Assembly: GCA_021372535.1 (NCBI GenBank)
Contig: JAJFUH010000165.1
Location: 1-47,239, forward strand
DNA from: a bacterium
Lineage (GTDB): Bacteria > Latescibacterota > Latescibacteria > Latescibacterales > Latescibacteraceae
DNA: 47,239 bases
Reading direction: 5' to 3'
Shown: positions 8,509-16,113 of the stretch, piece after piece
Numbering within the stretch: the first letter of the stretch is position 1
Layout of the letters: each line of letters begins with the position of its first letter
Translations under genes and position numbers: made by a program
Notes under the pieces: generated by a model
Seen by the model: only the letters and a program-made list of their open reading frames with translations
What the model was told of the DNA's origin: nothing
Databases searched by the model: none

Positions 8509-9477
8509 ATGTCGGACAGTGAATCCGGAGCCATTTTCAACCTGCCGCTCGTGTCTGTCGTCATCCCCTGTCTCAACAGGGCACATTACCTGGTGCCTAC
8601 CATAGAAAGCGTCCTCCGTCAGGATTATCCCCGCATAGAGTGCATCGTTGTGGACGGCGGCTCGAAGGACGGCACAACCGGTATTCTCGAAGGCTACGGC
8701 GACCGTATCCGGTGGATTTCCGAGCCCGATGGCGGTCATGCCGATGCCATCAACAAGGGCTGGCGCATGAGCACGGGCGACATTCTTGCGTGGCTCAATG
8801 CGGATGATCTCTACGTACTGCCCGGCGCTGTGGGCGGAGCTGCCGAATTCATGCGTGCCAACCCCGGTGTCGATGTGGTATATGGCGATTACATGACCAT
8901 CGGCGACGATGGTAACGTCATTTCCGATATTATCAAACCCCCTCGGTGGGACCTGGTTTACGCCGTCAAACACTGCGTTCCGATGATTACCCAGCCCGCT
9001 TCGTTCATCCGGCGTTCGATTCTCGAAAAGGTTGGATGGCTCGATCCGGAATTCCGCAACGGGAAAGATCATGAACTCTGGCTGAGAATCGGCCGTGCCG
9101 GAACAATACGGTATGCTCCCCTGCTCTTCGCACAGGTTCGCAGGTGTAAAGGCCTCAGCCAGCAATCCGACATGGGCGAGGCCAAGATTGCGATTACGGA
9201 GAAGTTCTTCAGTCAGCCCGATCTGCCATATCCCTTCAACTCGCCGCGATTCAGGCGCCGGGCTGTGAGCAATACGTATCTTATCAGCGGTGTTTATACA
9301 TGGGTCAGCACACGAAGCCTCCGATTATCGATGCGTCATGTCAAAAAGGCAATTGCCGCTGATCCGTTCAATACCTTTTATATTATTGCCGTGTTCAAGC
9401 TCTGGGTGCTGTTTTACATGCTCCCGGTCCGGTGGCAGGAAAAAATCCGTAAAATCCGCGGACTGCTGAAAAATTAA
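8509..9477 (+). CDS. Family 2 glycosyltransferase, tandem copy 1
   Basis: The 322-residue inverting GT-A glycosyltransferase opens with VSVVIPCLNRAHYL (about 15-28), followed by CIVVDGGSKDGT, EPDGGHADAINKGW and the DXD-type metal/nucleotide motif NADD (about 95-98). HELWLRI in the acceptor-side region is also typical. The C-terminus has a hydrophobic helix (about 285-308), perhaps membrane-associated. GGGAG lies 5 nt before the ATG. It is a clear tandem paralogue of the next gene, with whole segments such as EPD.GHADAINKGWRMSTGDILAWLNADD shared. It follows the GDP-mannose epimerase homologue by 90 bp, pointing to surface glycan synthesis. Donor and acceptor are unknown. Confidence 0.88.
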   Translation: MSDSESGAIFNLPLVSVVIPCLNRAHYLVPTIESVLRQDYPRIECIVVDGGSKDGTTGILEGYGDRIRWISEPDGGHADAINKGWRMSTGDILAWLNADDLYVLPGAVGGAAEFMRANPGVDVVYGDYMTIGDDGNVISDIIKPPRWDLVYAVKHCVPMITQPASFIRRSILEKVGWLDPEFRNGKDHELWLRIGRAGTIRYAPLLFAQVRRCKGLSQQSDMGEAKIAITEKFFSQPDLPYPFNSPRFRRRAVSNTYLISGVYTWVSTRSLRLSMRHVKKAIAADPFNTFYIIAVFKLWVLFYMLPVRWQEKIRKIRGLLKN

Positions 9478-9489
9478 CCGTCGAACGCT

Positions 9490-9775
9490 GATCCGGTCTA
9501 TTCATAATTTAAATAGAACGTGGATTTTCGCTGATCGGACGGATTTTCGCTGATTTGTTTTTTTATTATATCTTTTGAGGTATTGACATATAATAGTTAC
9601 TAAAGATAGTATAAATAATAGATTATATATATTTGTGCCCTTGTGTCTTCGTGGTTATTGCTCCGGCGGATAAATAATGATACCAATAGCAGGAATAGAT
9701 GCCGAAACAAGTTCGGCATGACGTCATCCGATATCACTGTTTAATCGCCGAAGCAATAATATTTTCACATATAAT
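9490..9775 (+). repeat. Modular 3'-associated repeat, copy A (interrupted by the MITE-like element)
   Basis: It begins 13 nt after the stop codon of glycosyltransferase copy 1. In order it shows a GATC.GGTCTATTCAT start, ATAGAACGTGGATTT, repeated CGGATTTTCGC units ending in a T-run, the 15-mer GATAGTATAAATAAT at 9605-9619, and TTGTGTCTTCGTGGT. The last module is then split by the MITE-like element and resumes as ATATTTTCAC at 9759. Three other full copies and one start fragment occur in the window. This and the MITE fill the 380-bp gap between the two glycosyltransferases. Confidence 0.75.
9656..9758. mobile_element. MITE-like inverted-repeat element, copy 2, nested in repeat A
   Basis: Left end TTGCTCCGGCGGATAAA starts at 9658, and the right end (inverted TTGCTTCGGCGATTAAA) finishes at 9756; TA flanks both sides. 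The ends match copy 1, and both left ends continue into AATGATACC. The 99-bp element contains a hairpin at 9699-9719 (ATGCCGAA/TTCGGCAT) that differs from the hairpin in copy 1. Removing the element and one TA restores GTGGTTAATATTTTCAC, which matches the uninterrupted repeat end near 45.33 kb. Confidence 0.78.
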
Positions 9776-9857
9776 CCGGGCTGACTGGTGCTCATGGTAC
9801 CGTGACAGGATATTTTGCCGTGTTCAGAGAGCCGTCAGTTCGTACAAGGCCCAAACA

Positions 9858-10829
9858 ATGACACGTGACCCGAATCCCCTCGTTTCGGTCGTGATTCCCT
9901 GCCTGAACAGGGCGCATTACCTCGTTCCCACCATCGAGAGCGTGCTCGGTCAGGACTATCCACACATCGAATGTATTGTCGTGGACGGCGGCTCGACGGA
10001 CAACACGGCTGAAATCCTCGGCGGCTACGGCGACAGCATCCGATGGATTTCCGAGCCGGACGAGGGACATGCCGATGCCATCAACAAGGGCTGGCGCATG
10101 AGCACCGGCGATATTCTTGCATGGCTCAATGCCGATGATGTGTATGTTGTTCCCGATGCGGTCGGTAAAGCGGTAGAGTTTCTCGGAGAGAATCCCGAAG
10201 TCGATGTTGTGTACGGCGATTATACGGCGATCTCGGAGGAGGGGCGGGCTGTATCCGGAATCATCAAGCCCCGGCGGTGGGATTTCGTTTATGCCGTGAA
10301 AAAGTGCGATCATATCATCTGCCAGCCCTCATCGTTCATGAGACGGTCGATTCTGGAAAAGGTCGGATGGCTCGATCAGGAGTTCCGCAACGGAAAAGAT
10401 CATGAGCTGTGGCTGAGGATTGGTCTTGCCGACGGCGTGATACGGTATGCGCCCCTGCACCTCGCCTTCTGCCGTCTGAGCCCGGGCCTGACCCGTCAGA
10501 TCGACATGGGTGAAGCGAAAGTCGCGGTAAACAGGAAATTCTTCAGCCTGCCGGACCTGCCTTATCCTTTTACATCGCCCCGTTTCCGTAAAAGAGCGAT
10601 GAGCAACGCCTGCCTTGTCGGGGCGCGATACATACTTGCCGGAACGGGACGGATCAGGCCATCGCTCCCTTTAATATCACAGGCCTTTGAAACCGACCCG
10701 CTGAACGCTCTTTGGGGTGCGGGAATTCATATGCTCTATTATCTTTATCTCCTGCTGCCGGACAGCATCCAGGGAATACTGAGGACAATACGGACGTCAG
10801 TCAGAAACAGAAGGCGCTCGAACGGGTGA
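9858..10829 (+). CDS. Family 2 glycosyltransferase, tandem copy 2
   Basis: Start: the frame stays open back to 9699, but that extension runs through the MITE-like element. The ATG at 9858 gives a 323-residue protein that aligns from its first residues with copy 1. Motifs are VSVVIPCLNRAHYL, CIVVDGGSTDNT, NADDVYV (DXD-type) and HELWLRIG. The C-terminus again has a hydrophobic helix (DPLNALWGAGIHMLYYLYLL). No strong ribosome-binding site precedes the ATG; ACAAGG lies about 10 nt upstream. Compared with copy 1, divergence is concentrated in the C-terminal third, which usually sets acceptor or membrane specificity, so the two probably act at successive steps of one glycan. Confidence 0.86.
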   Translation: MTRDPNPLVSVVIPCLNRAHYLVPTIESVLGQDYPHIECIVVDGGSTDNTAEILGGYGDSIRWISEPDEGHADAINKGWRMSTGDILAWLNADDVYVVPDAVGKAVEFLGENPEVDVVYGDYTAISEEGRAVSGIIKPRRWDFVYAVKKCDHIICQPSSFMRRSILEKVGWLDQEFRNGKDHELWLRIGLADGVIRYAPLHLAFCRLSPGLTRQIDMGEAKVAVNRKFFSLPDLPYPFTSPRFRKRAMSNACLVGARYILAGTGRIRPSLPLISQAFETDPLNALWGAGIHMLYYLYLLLPDSIQGILRTIRTSVRNRRRSNG

Positions 10830-10897
10830 TTATTTCCGATTCATGTGGTTATTGGCACATAACACTATTATTTCCCTCTTTCATGCAAAGGTGAAGT

Positions 10898-12286
10898 ATG
10901 GACAGACGAGCATTTCTGAGTGTATCCGCCGGAACGGGCGCGGCGGCGGCCGGGCTTTCCTGCGGTAAGGAGCCGGTGCATGTTGTGCCCGCTGCCGATG
11001 TCATCGGGGACATTGACGGTATGAGTCTTGAGGACCTCCGGAGCCAGTTCAGGTCCGAGCTCTTCGATGTTTTTCTCCCCGCAATGGATAAAATGGTTAT
11101 CGACCACGAGTTGGGCGGTTTCATGTGCAATGCCACACCGGACGGCACCCACACGAACGTCAACAAACGGACATGGTACGAGGGCCGCGGCATCTGGGTG
11201 TACTCGTTCCTCTATAACCATGTCGATAAAAAACCGGAGTATCTCGAAGTCGCCCGCAAGGCTGTCGAGTTCATTCTCAAGACCAGACCGCCGGACGATT
11301 CCCTCTGGAATTCATGGTTCACCCGCGAGGGAAAGCCTGTCGGAGGACCCGATACCGTGATCTACAGCGATCTGTTCGTTGCCACGGGGCTTCAGGAATA
11401 CTCTCAGGCTTCGGGCGATGAACGGTACTGGGACATTGCCAAGGAACTGCTCCTGAAAATGATGCATATCTATGATTCGAGACCCGGGTTCGGCGCAATT
11501 CCGCCGGGACAGGATGTTCCGGGCGGCTCACAGGGCGGGTATGACCCAAATTCGTTCGGCTCCGCCGGGACGAATGTGAACAAGCCGGGTGTTCCCCGGA
11601 CGAGAATCCTCGGTCACTGGATGCTTGTGCTCAGGCTCACCACCCAGATGCTCCGGAAACGTGCGGACGCCGAAGTGAAAGCCATCGCCGACCGTTGCCA
11701 GGATGCAATCATGAATTATCACTTTAATCCCGACTACCGGCTGTTCAACGAGTACCTGAACTATGATCTCACCCGTATCGACAACGATCACGGGCAGGTG
11801 GTTCTCGGGCATGGACAGGAAGGAATGTGGATGGTCATGGAACGGGCGCTCGACAACAAGGACCGTCAGCTCTTCGACACCTGTGCCGAGCGGCTGAAAC
11901 GTCAGATAGAGGTGTTCTGGGACGATGTGTACGGCGGCGAGCTGCTCGAACTCCTCCATGTCGACAAAAACATCTGGAATACGACCAAGGCGCTGTGGCT
12001 CCATGACGAGGTCCTTATCGGCACCATGATGGTCATCGAACATACCGGAGCCGAATGGGCTAAACGGTGGTTTACGCAGACGAACCGGTATATCGGGGAA
12101 AAGCTCGATCAGCGGCAGTACGGTTTTCCGCTCTGGATGTGCTACACCGACCGTAAAGCGACATTCAACCCCAAGTACGACCGTATCGAGAATTTCCACC
12201 ATCCGCGTCATCTCATGCTCAACCTGCTTGCCCTCGACCGCATGATCGAACGGGGCGGGAAAGTGTCGCATCATTTTGATGCGTGA
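10898..12286 (+). CDS. Exported AGE-family (N-acylglucosamine 2-epimerase-like) protein
   Basis: The 462-residue protein has a Tat-type leader (DRRAFLSVSAGTGAAAAG) ending in GLSCGK, a possible but non-canonical lipobox Cys at about 22. The rest is an (alpha/alpha)6 barrel of the AGE superfamily. WYEGRGIWVYS (about 89-99), HGQEGMWMV, the Trp/His-rich LWLHDEV and HPRHLML near the C-terminus are characteristic. The family epimerises or isomerises unphosphorylated sugars at C2 (GlcNAc/ManNAc, mannose/fructose, cellobiose). An exported form acting on a periplasmic sugar is likely; a hydrolase reading of the same fold is possible. AGGTGA lies 5 nt before the ATG. It follows the second glycosyltransferase by 68 bp. 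Confidence 0.82.
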   Translation: MDRRAFLSVSAGTGAAAAGLSCGKEPVHVVPAADVIGDIDGMSLEDLRSQFRSELFDVFLPAMDKMVIDHELGGFMCNATPDGTHTNVNKRTWYEGRGIWVYSFLYNHVDKKPEYLEVARKAVEFILKTRPPDDSLWNSWFTREGKPVGGPDTVIYSDLFVATGLQEYSQASGDERYWDIAKELLLKMMHIYDSRPGFGAIPPGQDVPGGSQGGYDPNSFGSAGTNVNKPGVPRTRILGHWMLVLRLTTQMLRKRADAEVKAIADRCQDAIMNYHFNPDYRLFNEYLNYDLTRIDNDHGQVVLGHGQEGMWMVMERALDNKDRQLFDTCAERLKRQIEVFWDDVYGGELLELLHVDKNIWNTTKALWLHDEVLIGTMMVIEHTGAEWAKRWFTQTNRYIGEKLDQRQYGFPLWMCYTDRKATFNPKYDRIENFHHPRHLMLNLLALDRMIERGGKVSHHFDA

Positions 12287-12442
12287 AGAGGAAAAAAACT
12301 TACGGGAATACGAGGACACACATAATCCCGTGTAAAAAAATTTTCAATAGCAACGAGGATTAAAGGAGATTACTCGGATTTATTTTTATTGAACTATCCC
12401 GCCCCAAGGGTTGTGCCTCGCCGATTATTCCGCACCGCTTCT

Positions 12443-12471
12443 CCTCCCTCTCTACAGGGTAGAGAGGGAGG
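12443..12471. repeat. Perfect 13-bp hairpin in a repeat
   Basis: CCTCCCTCTCTAC (12443-12455) pairs perfectly with GTAGAGAGGGAGG (12459-12471) around a 3-nt loop. No T-run follows on either strand. A degenerate relative (CCCTCTCC...GGAGAAGG) lies near 24630-24655, so it appears to be a dispersed intergenic hairpin. Confidence 0.55.
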
Positions 12472-12490
12472 CTGGAAGGGTGAGTTTGGG

Positions 12491-12531
12491 CCGGGTGATA
12501 CACGCCTTTGAATTCATACTCCGACGCAAGC
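12491..12531 (-). repeat. LASEYEFKG translatable intergenic repeat, copy 2
   Basis: On the reverse strand it reads GCTTGCGTCGGAGTATGAAT then TCAAAGGCGTGTATCACCCGG, and matches 2094-2140. The frame reads LASEYEFKGVYHP. It lies upstream of the TonB receptor promoter. Confidence 0.65.
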
Positions 12532-12651
12532 TTAACGAAATCTCCATCCGATAACTCCACATGAAAGCATTAAAACACAGGGCAAAAACACCGCCATATT
12601 GTACGCTAATATAATATTTATATAAATATTGTTTATTTTATAACAAAATTC

Positions 12652-12679
12652 TTGACATATTGGAAAATCTCGTTATATT
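12652..12679 (+). promoter_or_regulatory. Promoter of the TonB receptor-DUF4249 pair
   Basis: TTGACA (12652-12657) and TATATT (12674-12679) are separated by 16 bp in a very AT-rich stretch. The next bases make TATATTTG, which fits the TAnnTTTG -7 element of Bacteroidota promoters. The site lies about 110 bp before the receptor start. Confidence 0.65.
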
Positions 12680-12788
12680 TGTTTCTATGTGAACATTCTT
12701 CAGGCATCCGATTCCTGAAAAGATATTTTTACATGGCACTTTATAACCATTCGTATCATTATTATATCACATGGGAGATTCGCTAAAG

Positions 12789-15107
12789 ATGAAGATGTAT
12801 CTGCTGCTCACGGCTTTGCTTTTTTTCCCCGGAATTACCCGCGCCCAGTCGACATTCACTGTCAGCGGGCATATTCGTGATGCCGCCACGGGAGAGGAGC
12901 TTGTCGCCGCCAGTTTTTATGCCGTAGAGGTTAAAAAAGGGGGAATCGCAAACGATTACGGATTCTATTCCCTGACAATTCCATCGGGAACCTATACCAT
13001 GCGGTACAGTTATGTTGGATACAAAACAAAGGAAGTCAAGCTCACGGTCAAAAAAAATATCAAGCTCGATGTCGAGCTTTCGGAAGAAACCATTGTCATG
13101 GAAGGTATTGTCGTCAAGGGAGAGACTGAAGAATCCACTGTCACCTCGACCGAGATGGGAACGACGCAGATGAATCCCAAGGAAGCGGAAACGATGCCGA
13201 TTCTGTTCGGCGAGCAGGACATCGTGAAAACCTTCCAGCTTATGCCCGGAGTCCACGAGGCGAGCGAGGGCAACAGCGGATTCTTCGTACGCGGCGGAGA
13301 TGCCGACCAGAACCTCGTGCTCCTCGATGAGGCGCCCGTGTACAATCCTTCTCATCTTATGGGATTCTTCTCGGTCTTCAATTCCGATGCGCTCAAGGAC
13401 GTAAAAATGATCAAGGGAGCCCTGCCTGCGGAATACGGCGGCAGGTTGTCCTCGGTGCTCGACATTAAAATGAAAGAGGGCAATTCAAAGAATATATCCG
13501 CATCGGGGGGCATTGGTCTTATTGCTTCGCGCCTGACGCTCGAAGGACCGCTCGCAGGCGGAAAAGGGTCTTTCATTCTGTCGGGGAGAAGAACCTACGC
13601 CGATCTGCTGTGGAAACTATCTTCCAAGGAAAATTTACGGAGAACACAGCTCTATTTCTACGACCTGAATATGAAGGCGAATTACCTGCTCGGGGACAAC
13701 GACCACCTCTTTGTTTCCGGGTATTTCGGAAGAGATGTGCTTTCGGAGCGTGACCAATTCGGTTTTAACTGGGGTAATATTACCGGGACCGTCCGGTGGA
13801 ATCACCTGTTCAACGACCGGCTGTTTCTGAACTCCTCCCTCATTCTCAGCACATTCGATTACCAGATCAGCGCCCAAAGCAGCGGCTCCATGATCGATAT
13901 CACATCAGCCATCAAGGATATCAATCTCAAGGAGGATTTCGAATACTACATCAGATCCGGACATACCATGAAATTCGGATTCAATGTAATCCGTCACCGG
14001 TTTCTGCCCGGGGAATTTTCCGCGAGCAGCACCAGCGAGTACAACAACCTGAAACTCGAAGAAAAACATGCATACGAAACGGCGGCATATGCATCCCATG
14101 AATACGATGTGAATGATCGCCTCAAGGTGAATTATGGCCTGCGGTGTTCAATGTTCACCGTATTGGGTCCCGGAACGGTATTTACCTATGATGAATACGG
14201 TGATGTTTTCGATTCGAGGAAATACAGCCGAGGAAAGGTGATCAAGAATTACTGGGGACCCGAACCCCGTCTTGCCGCAAATTACATGATCGATCAGTCG
14301 CAGTCCGTGAAACTGTCGTATTCAAGGAACATGCAGTATATACACCTTCTGTCGAATTTTACTTCCAGCACGCCGCTCGATATCTGGCACCCGAGTACGA
14401 GCATCATCAAACCCGGCACAGCCGATCAGGTATCGGCGGGTTGGTTTCGGAATCTTGCCGGAAACAAATACGAAATGTCTGTGGAAGCTTATTATAAGGA
14501 TATGAAGAAACTCGTCGATTATAAAACCGGCGCCGAGATTATCCTGAACGAACACGTCGAAGCCGAGCTCGTATTCGGCAAGGGACGGGCATATGGCACC
14601 GAATATTTCCTGAAAAAGAAAACCGGTAAGTTTACCGGCTGGCTCGGATATACACTTGCAAGAACCGAACGTAAATTCCCGGCAATCGACAACGGGAAAC
14701 CGTTCCCCGCACGTCATGACAGGACTCACGATGTTGCCGGTGTCGGTACTTATGTGCTCAACGACAAATGGACGATTTCCGCATCATGGGTGTTCCATAC
14801 CGGGGACGCCGTAACCTTCCCGAGCGGGAAATATATAATCGAGGATAATACGGTGAGCCTCTACACGGAGCGAAACGGTTACCGTATGCCCACTTACCAA
14901 CGTCTCGATCTCGGACTCACATACACGAAGAAAAAAACGAAGCGGTATGAATCGAGCTGGAATTTCTCGCTGTACAATGCCTATGGCCGTAAAAATGCGT
15001 TTTTTATATATTTCCGTGACAATGAAAAACACCCCGAATATACCGAAGCGGTCAAGGTGACGCTGTTCACCTTTTTCCCGTCAGTTACCTATAATTTCAA
15101 ATATTGA
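12789..15107 (+). CDS. TonB-dependent outer-membrane receptor with carboxypeptidase-regulatory-like domain
   Basis: Start: an in-frame ATG at 12771 overlaps the GGGAG at 12773-12777, so 12789, 11 nt after that site, is preferred (772 residues). A signal peptide (MKMYLLLTALLFFPGITRAQ) is followed by a CarboxypepD_reg-like beta-sandwich (about 22-105: FTVSGHIRDAATGEELVAASF). The plug comes next (about 130-230), with FFVRGGDADQNLVLLDEAPVYNP and PAEYGGRLSSVLDIKMKEG. A 22-strand-type barrel with many aromatic strand ends runs to the C-terminal VTYNFKY. The family imports siderophores, oligosaccharides or peptides using TonB energy. It is co-transcribed with the DUF4249 lipoprotein. No SusD homologue or anti-sigma partner lies nearby, so the substrate is open. 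Confidence 0.9.
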   Translation: MKMYLLLTALLFFPGITRAQSTFTVSGHIRDAATGEELVAASFYAVEVKKGGIANDYGFYSLTIPSGTYTMRYSYVGYKTKEVKLTVKKNIKLDVELSEETIVMEGIVVKGETEESTVTSTEMGTTQMNPKEAETMPILFGEQDIVKTFQLMPGVHEASEGNSGFFVRGGDADQNLVLLDEAPVYNPSHLMGFFSVFNSDALKDVKMIKGALPAEYGGRLSSVLDIKMKEGNSKNISASGGIGLIASRLTLEGPLAGGKGSFILSGRRTYADLLWKLSSKENLRRTQLYFYDLNMKANYLLGDNDHLFVSGYFGRDVLSERDQFGFNWGNITGTVRWNHLFNDRLFLNSSLILSTFDYQISAQSSGSMIDITSAIKDINLKEDFEYYIRSGHTMKFGFNVIRHRFLPGEFSASSTSEYNNLKLEEKHAYETAAYASHEYDVNDRLKVNYGLRCSMFTVLGPGTVFTYDEYGDVFDSRKYSRGKVIKNYWGPEPRLAANYMIDQSQSVKLSYSRNMQYIHLLSNFTSSTPLDIWHPSTSIIKPGTADQVSAGWFRNLAGNKYEMSVEAYYKDMKKLVDYKTGAEIILNEHVEAELVFGKGRAYGTEYFLKKKTGKFTGWLGYTLARTERKFPAIDNGKPFPARHDRTHDVAGVGTYVLNDKWTISASWVFHTGDAVTFPSGKYIIEDNTVSLYTERNGYRMPTYQRLDLGLTYTKKKTKRYESSWNFSLYNAYGRKNAFFIYFRDNEKHPEYTEAVKVTLFTFFPSVTYNFKY

Positions 15108-15119
15108 GGATATATGTTC

Positions 15120-15956
15120 ATGAAAAACAGAACGATAATCCCGATGTGCATGACCGGACTGCCGAAAGGCATTATGATTGTTCCGGTTCTCTTCCTGGTC
15201 CTATTTGCATGTTCCTGTTCCGAGGATGTCATTAAAGTCAAACTGAAAAACACCAAACCGCGTATCGTCATAGAAGGAACGGTAACCGACCGTGATCCGG
15301 CCATGGTGAGAATATCCAAAACGGTCGATTTCTTCAAACCGACCACTCTGCCGGCCGTATCGGGTGCTCTCGTCACCATATCCGACAGTGAGAGTAACGT
15401 ATATACGCTGAAAGAAATCGTTTCCGGCATCTATATTGCTGAAAAACTCCGCGGAATCGAGGGACAAACCTACACGATGAACGTATTTGCCGAGGGTGTC
15501 GAGTACACGGCGGTTTCGACCATGCAGCATGCCGTGGTGATCGATTCTCTGTCGCAGGATTACGATGAAGAAGACGAGCTCGAAATCCACTGTTATCTGA
15601 CCGATCCCGAAGGTATCGATAATTTCTATCGCATACGGCTTTTCCGGAACGGCACAGCTCCGGGCGGTATAACTCCGGACAGCAATTACTGGTTCTCCGA
15701 CAAGGTGACGGACGGTAAAAAAATCGACTATTATTTCTTCGATACCGAGGATTTCGAGATTGATGATGTAATAACGGTCGAGCTGCTCACCATTGACGAA
15801 GGAATATACGATTTTTTCATGACGCTCGACAGTGCCCTGGGCGACAACAGCTCGTTCGGTACACTGCCCGGCAATCCCATTTCGAACATCAGCAACGGTG
15901 CGCTGGGCTATTTCGGGGCATTCACCATCCGCTCGGCGGAGCTTACGGTCAAATAA
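15120..15956 (+). CDS. DUF4249 lipoprotein, partner of the TonB receptor
   Basis: The receptor's stop codon overlaps GAGGA (15106-15110). ATG 15120 sits 9 nt after that site; ATG 15114, only 3 nt after it, is the alternative. The 278-residue protein has a hydrophobic leader ending LFACSC, a good lipobox, so it should be a lipoprotein. The DUF4249 features follow: RIVIEGTVTDRDPAMVRISKT (early strand), a GALVTISD beta-sandwich, GQTYTMNVFAEGVEY, and NFYRIRLFRNG in the C-terminal half. DUF4249 proteins regularly sit beside this receptor type in Bacteroidota and are thought to be surface partners, of unknown ligand. Near-zero spacing supports one operon. Confidence 0.85.
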   Translation: MKNRTIIPMCMTGLPKGIMIVPVLFLVLFACSCSEDVIKVKLKNTKPRIVIEGTVTDRDPAMVRISKTVDFFKPTTLPAVSGALVTISDSESNVYTLKEIVSGIYIAEKLRGIEGQTYTMNVFAEGVEYTAVSTMQHAVVIDSLSQDYDEEDELEIHCYLTDPEGIDNFYRIRLFRNGTAPGGITPDSNYWFSDKVTDGKKIDYYFFDTEDFEIDDVITVELLTIDEGIYDFFMTLDSALGDNSSFGTLPGNPISNISNGALGYFGAFTIRSAELTVK

Positions 15957-16008
15957 CGATTCGATTCACCGCAGAAATCACCACCATTTCTCCCCCGTAT
16001 ATATAAAA

Positions 16009-16044
16009 TGAGCCCGAATCGGAAATATGAATAATTCGGGCTCA
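16009..16044. terminator. Bidirectional terminator between convergent genes
   Basis: TGAGCCCGAAT (16009-16019) pairs perfectly with ATTCGGGCTCA (16034-16044), an 11-bp stem with a 14-nt loop. AT-rich sequence follows on both sides. It lies between the DUF4249 gene (forward) and the GH109-like gene (reverse). Confidence 0.7.
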
Positions 16045-16113
16045 CTATTTAAATATGGTATAATGCTCTGATTAAATGGAAAATTATCCGGCCCCGGTAT
16101 GTGTCATAATCAT

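Larger units (their letters stand above)
12287..12788. other. Intergenic region with repeat, hairpin and promoter
   Basis: This 502-bp stretch holds a perfect hairpin (12443-12471), the second LASEYEFKG repeat (12491-12531, reverse) and a strong promoter (12652-12679). The reverse open frame at 12360-12560 is the translated repeat plus the hairpin and is not called as a gene. Confidence 0.6.

Noticed and set aside
9699-9857. N-terminal extension of the second glycosyltransferase
   Set aside because: It begins inside the MITE-like element and has no match in the tandem paralogue, which aligns from the ATG at 9858.
2094-12531. LASEYEFKG copies as small-protein genes
   Set aside because: Neither copy has a start codon with a ribosome-binding site close by, and the flanking frame differs between them.
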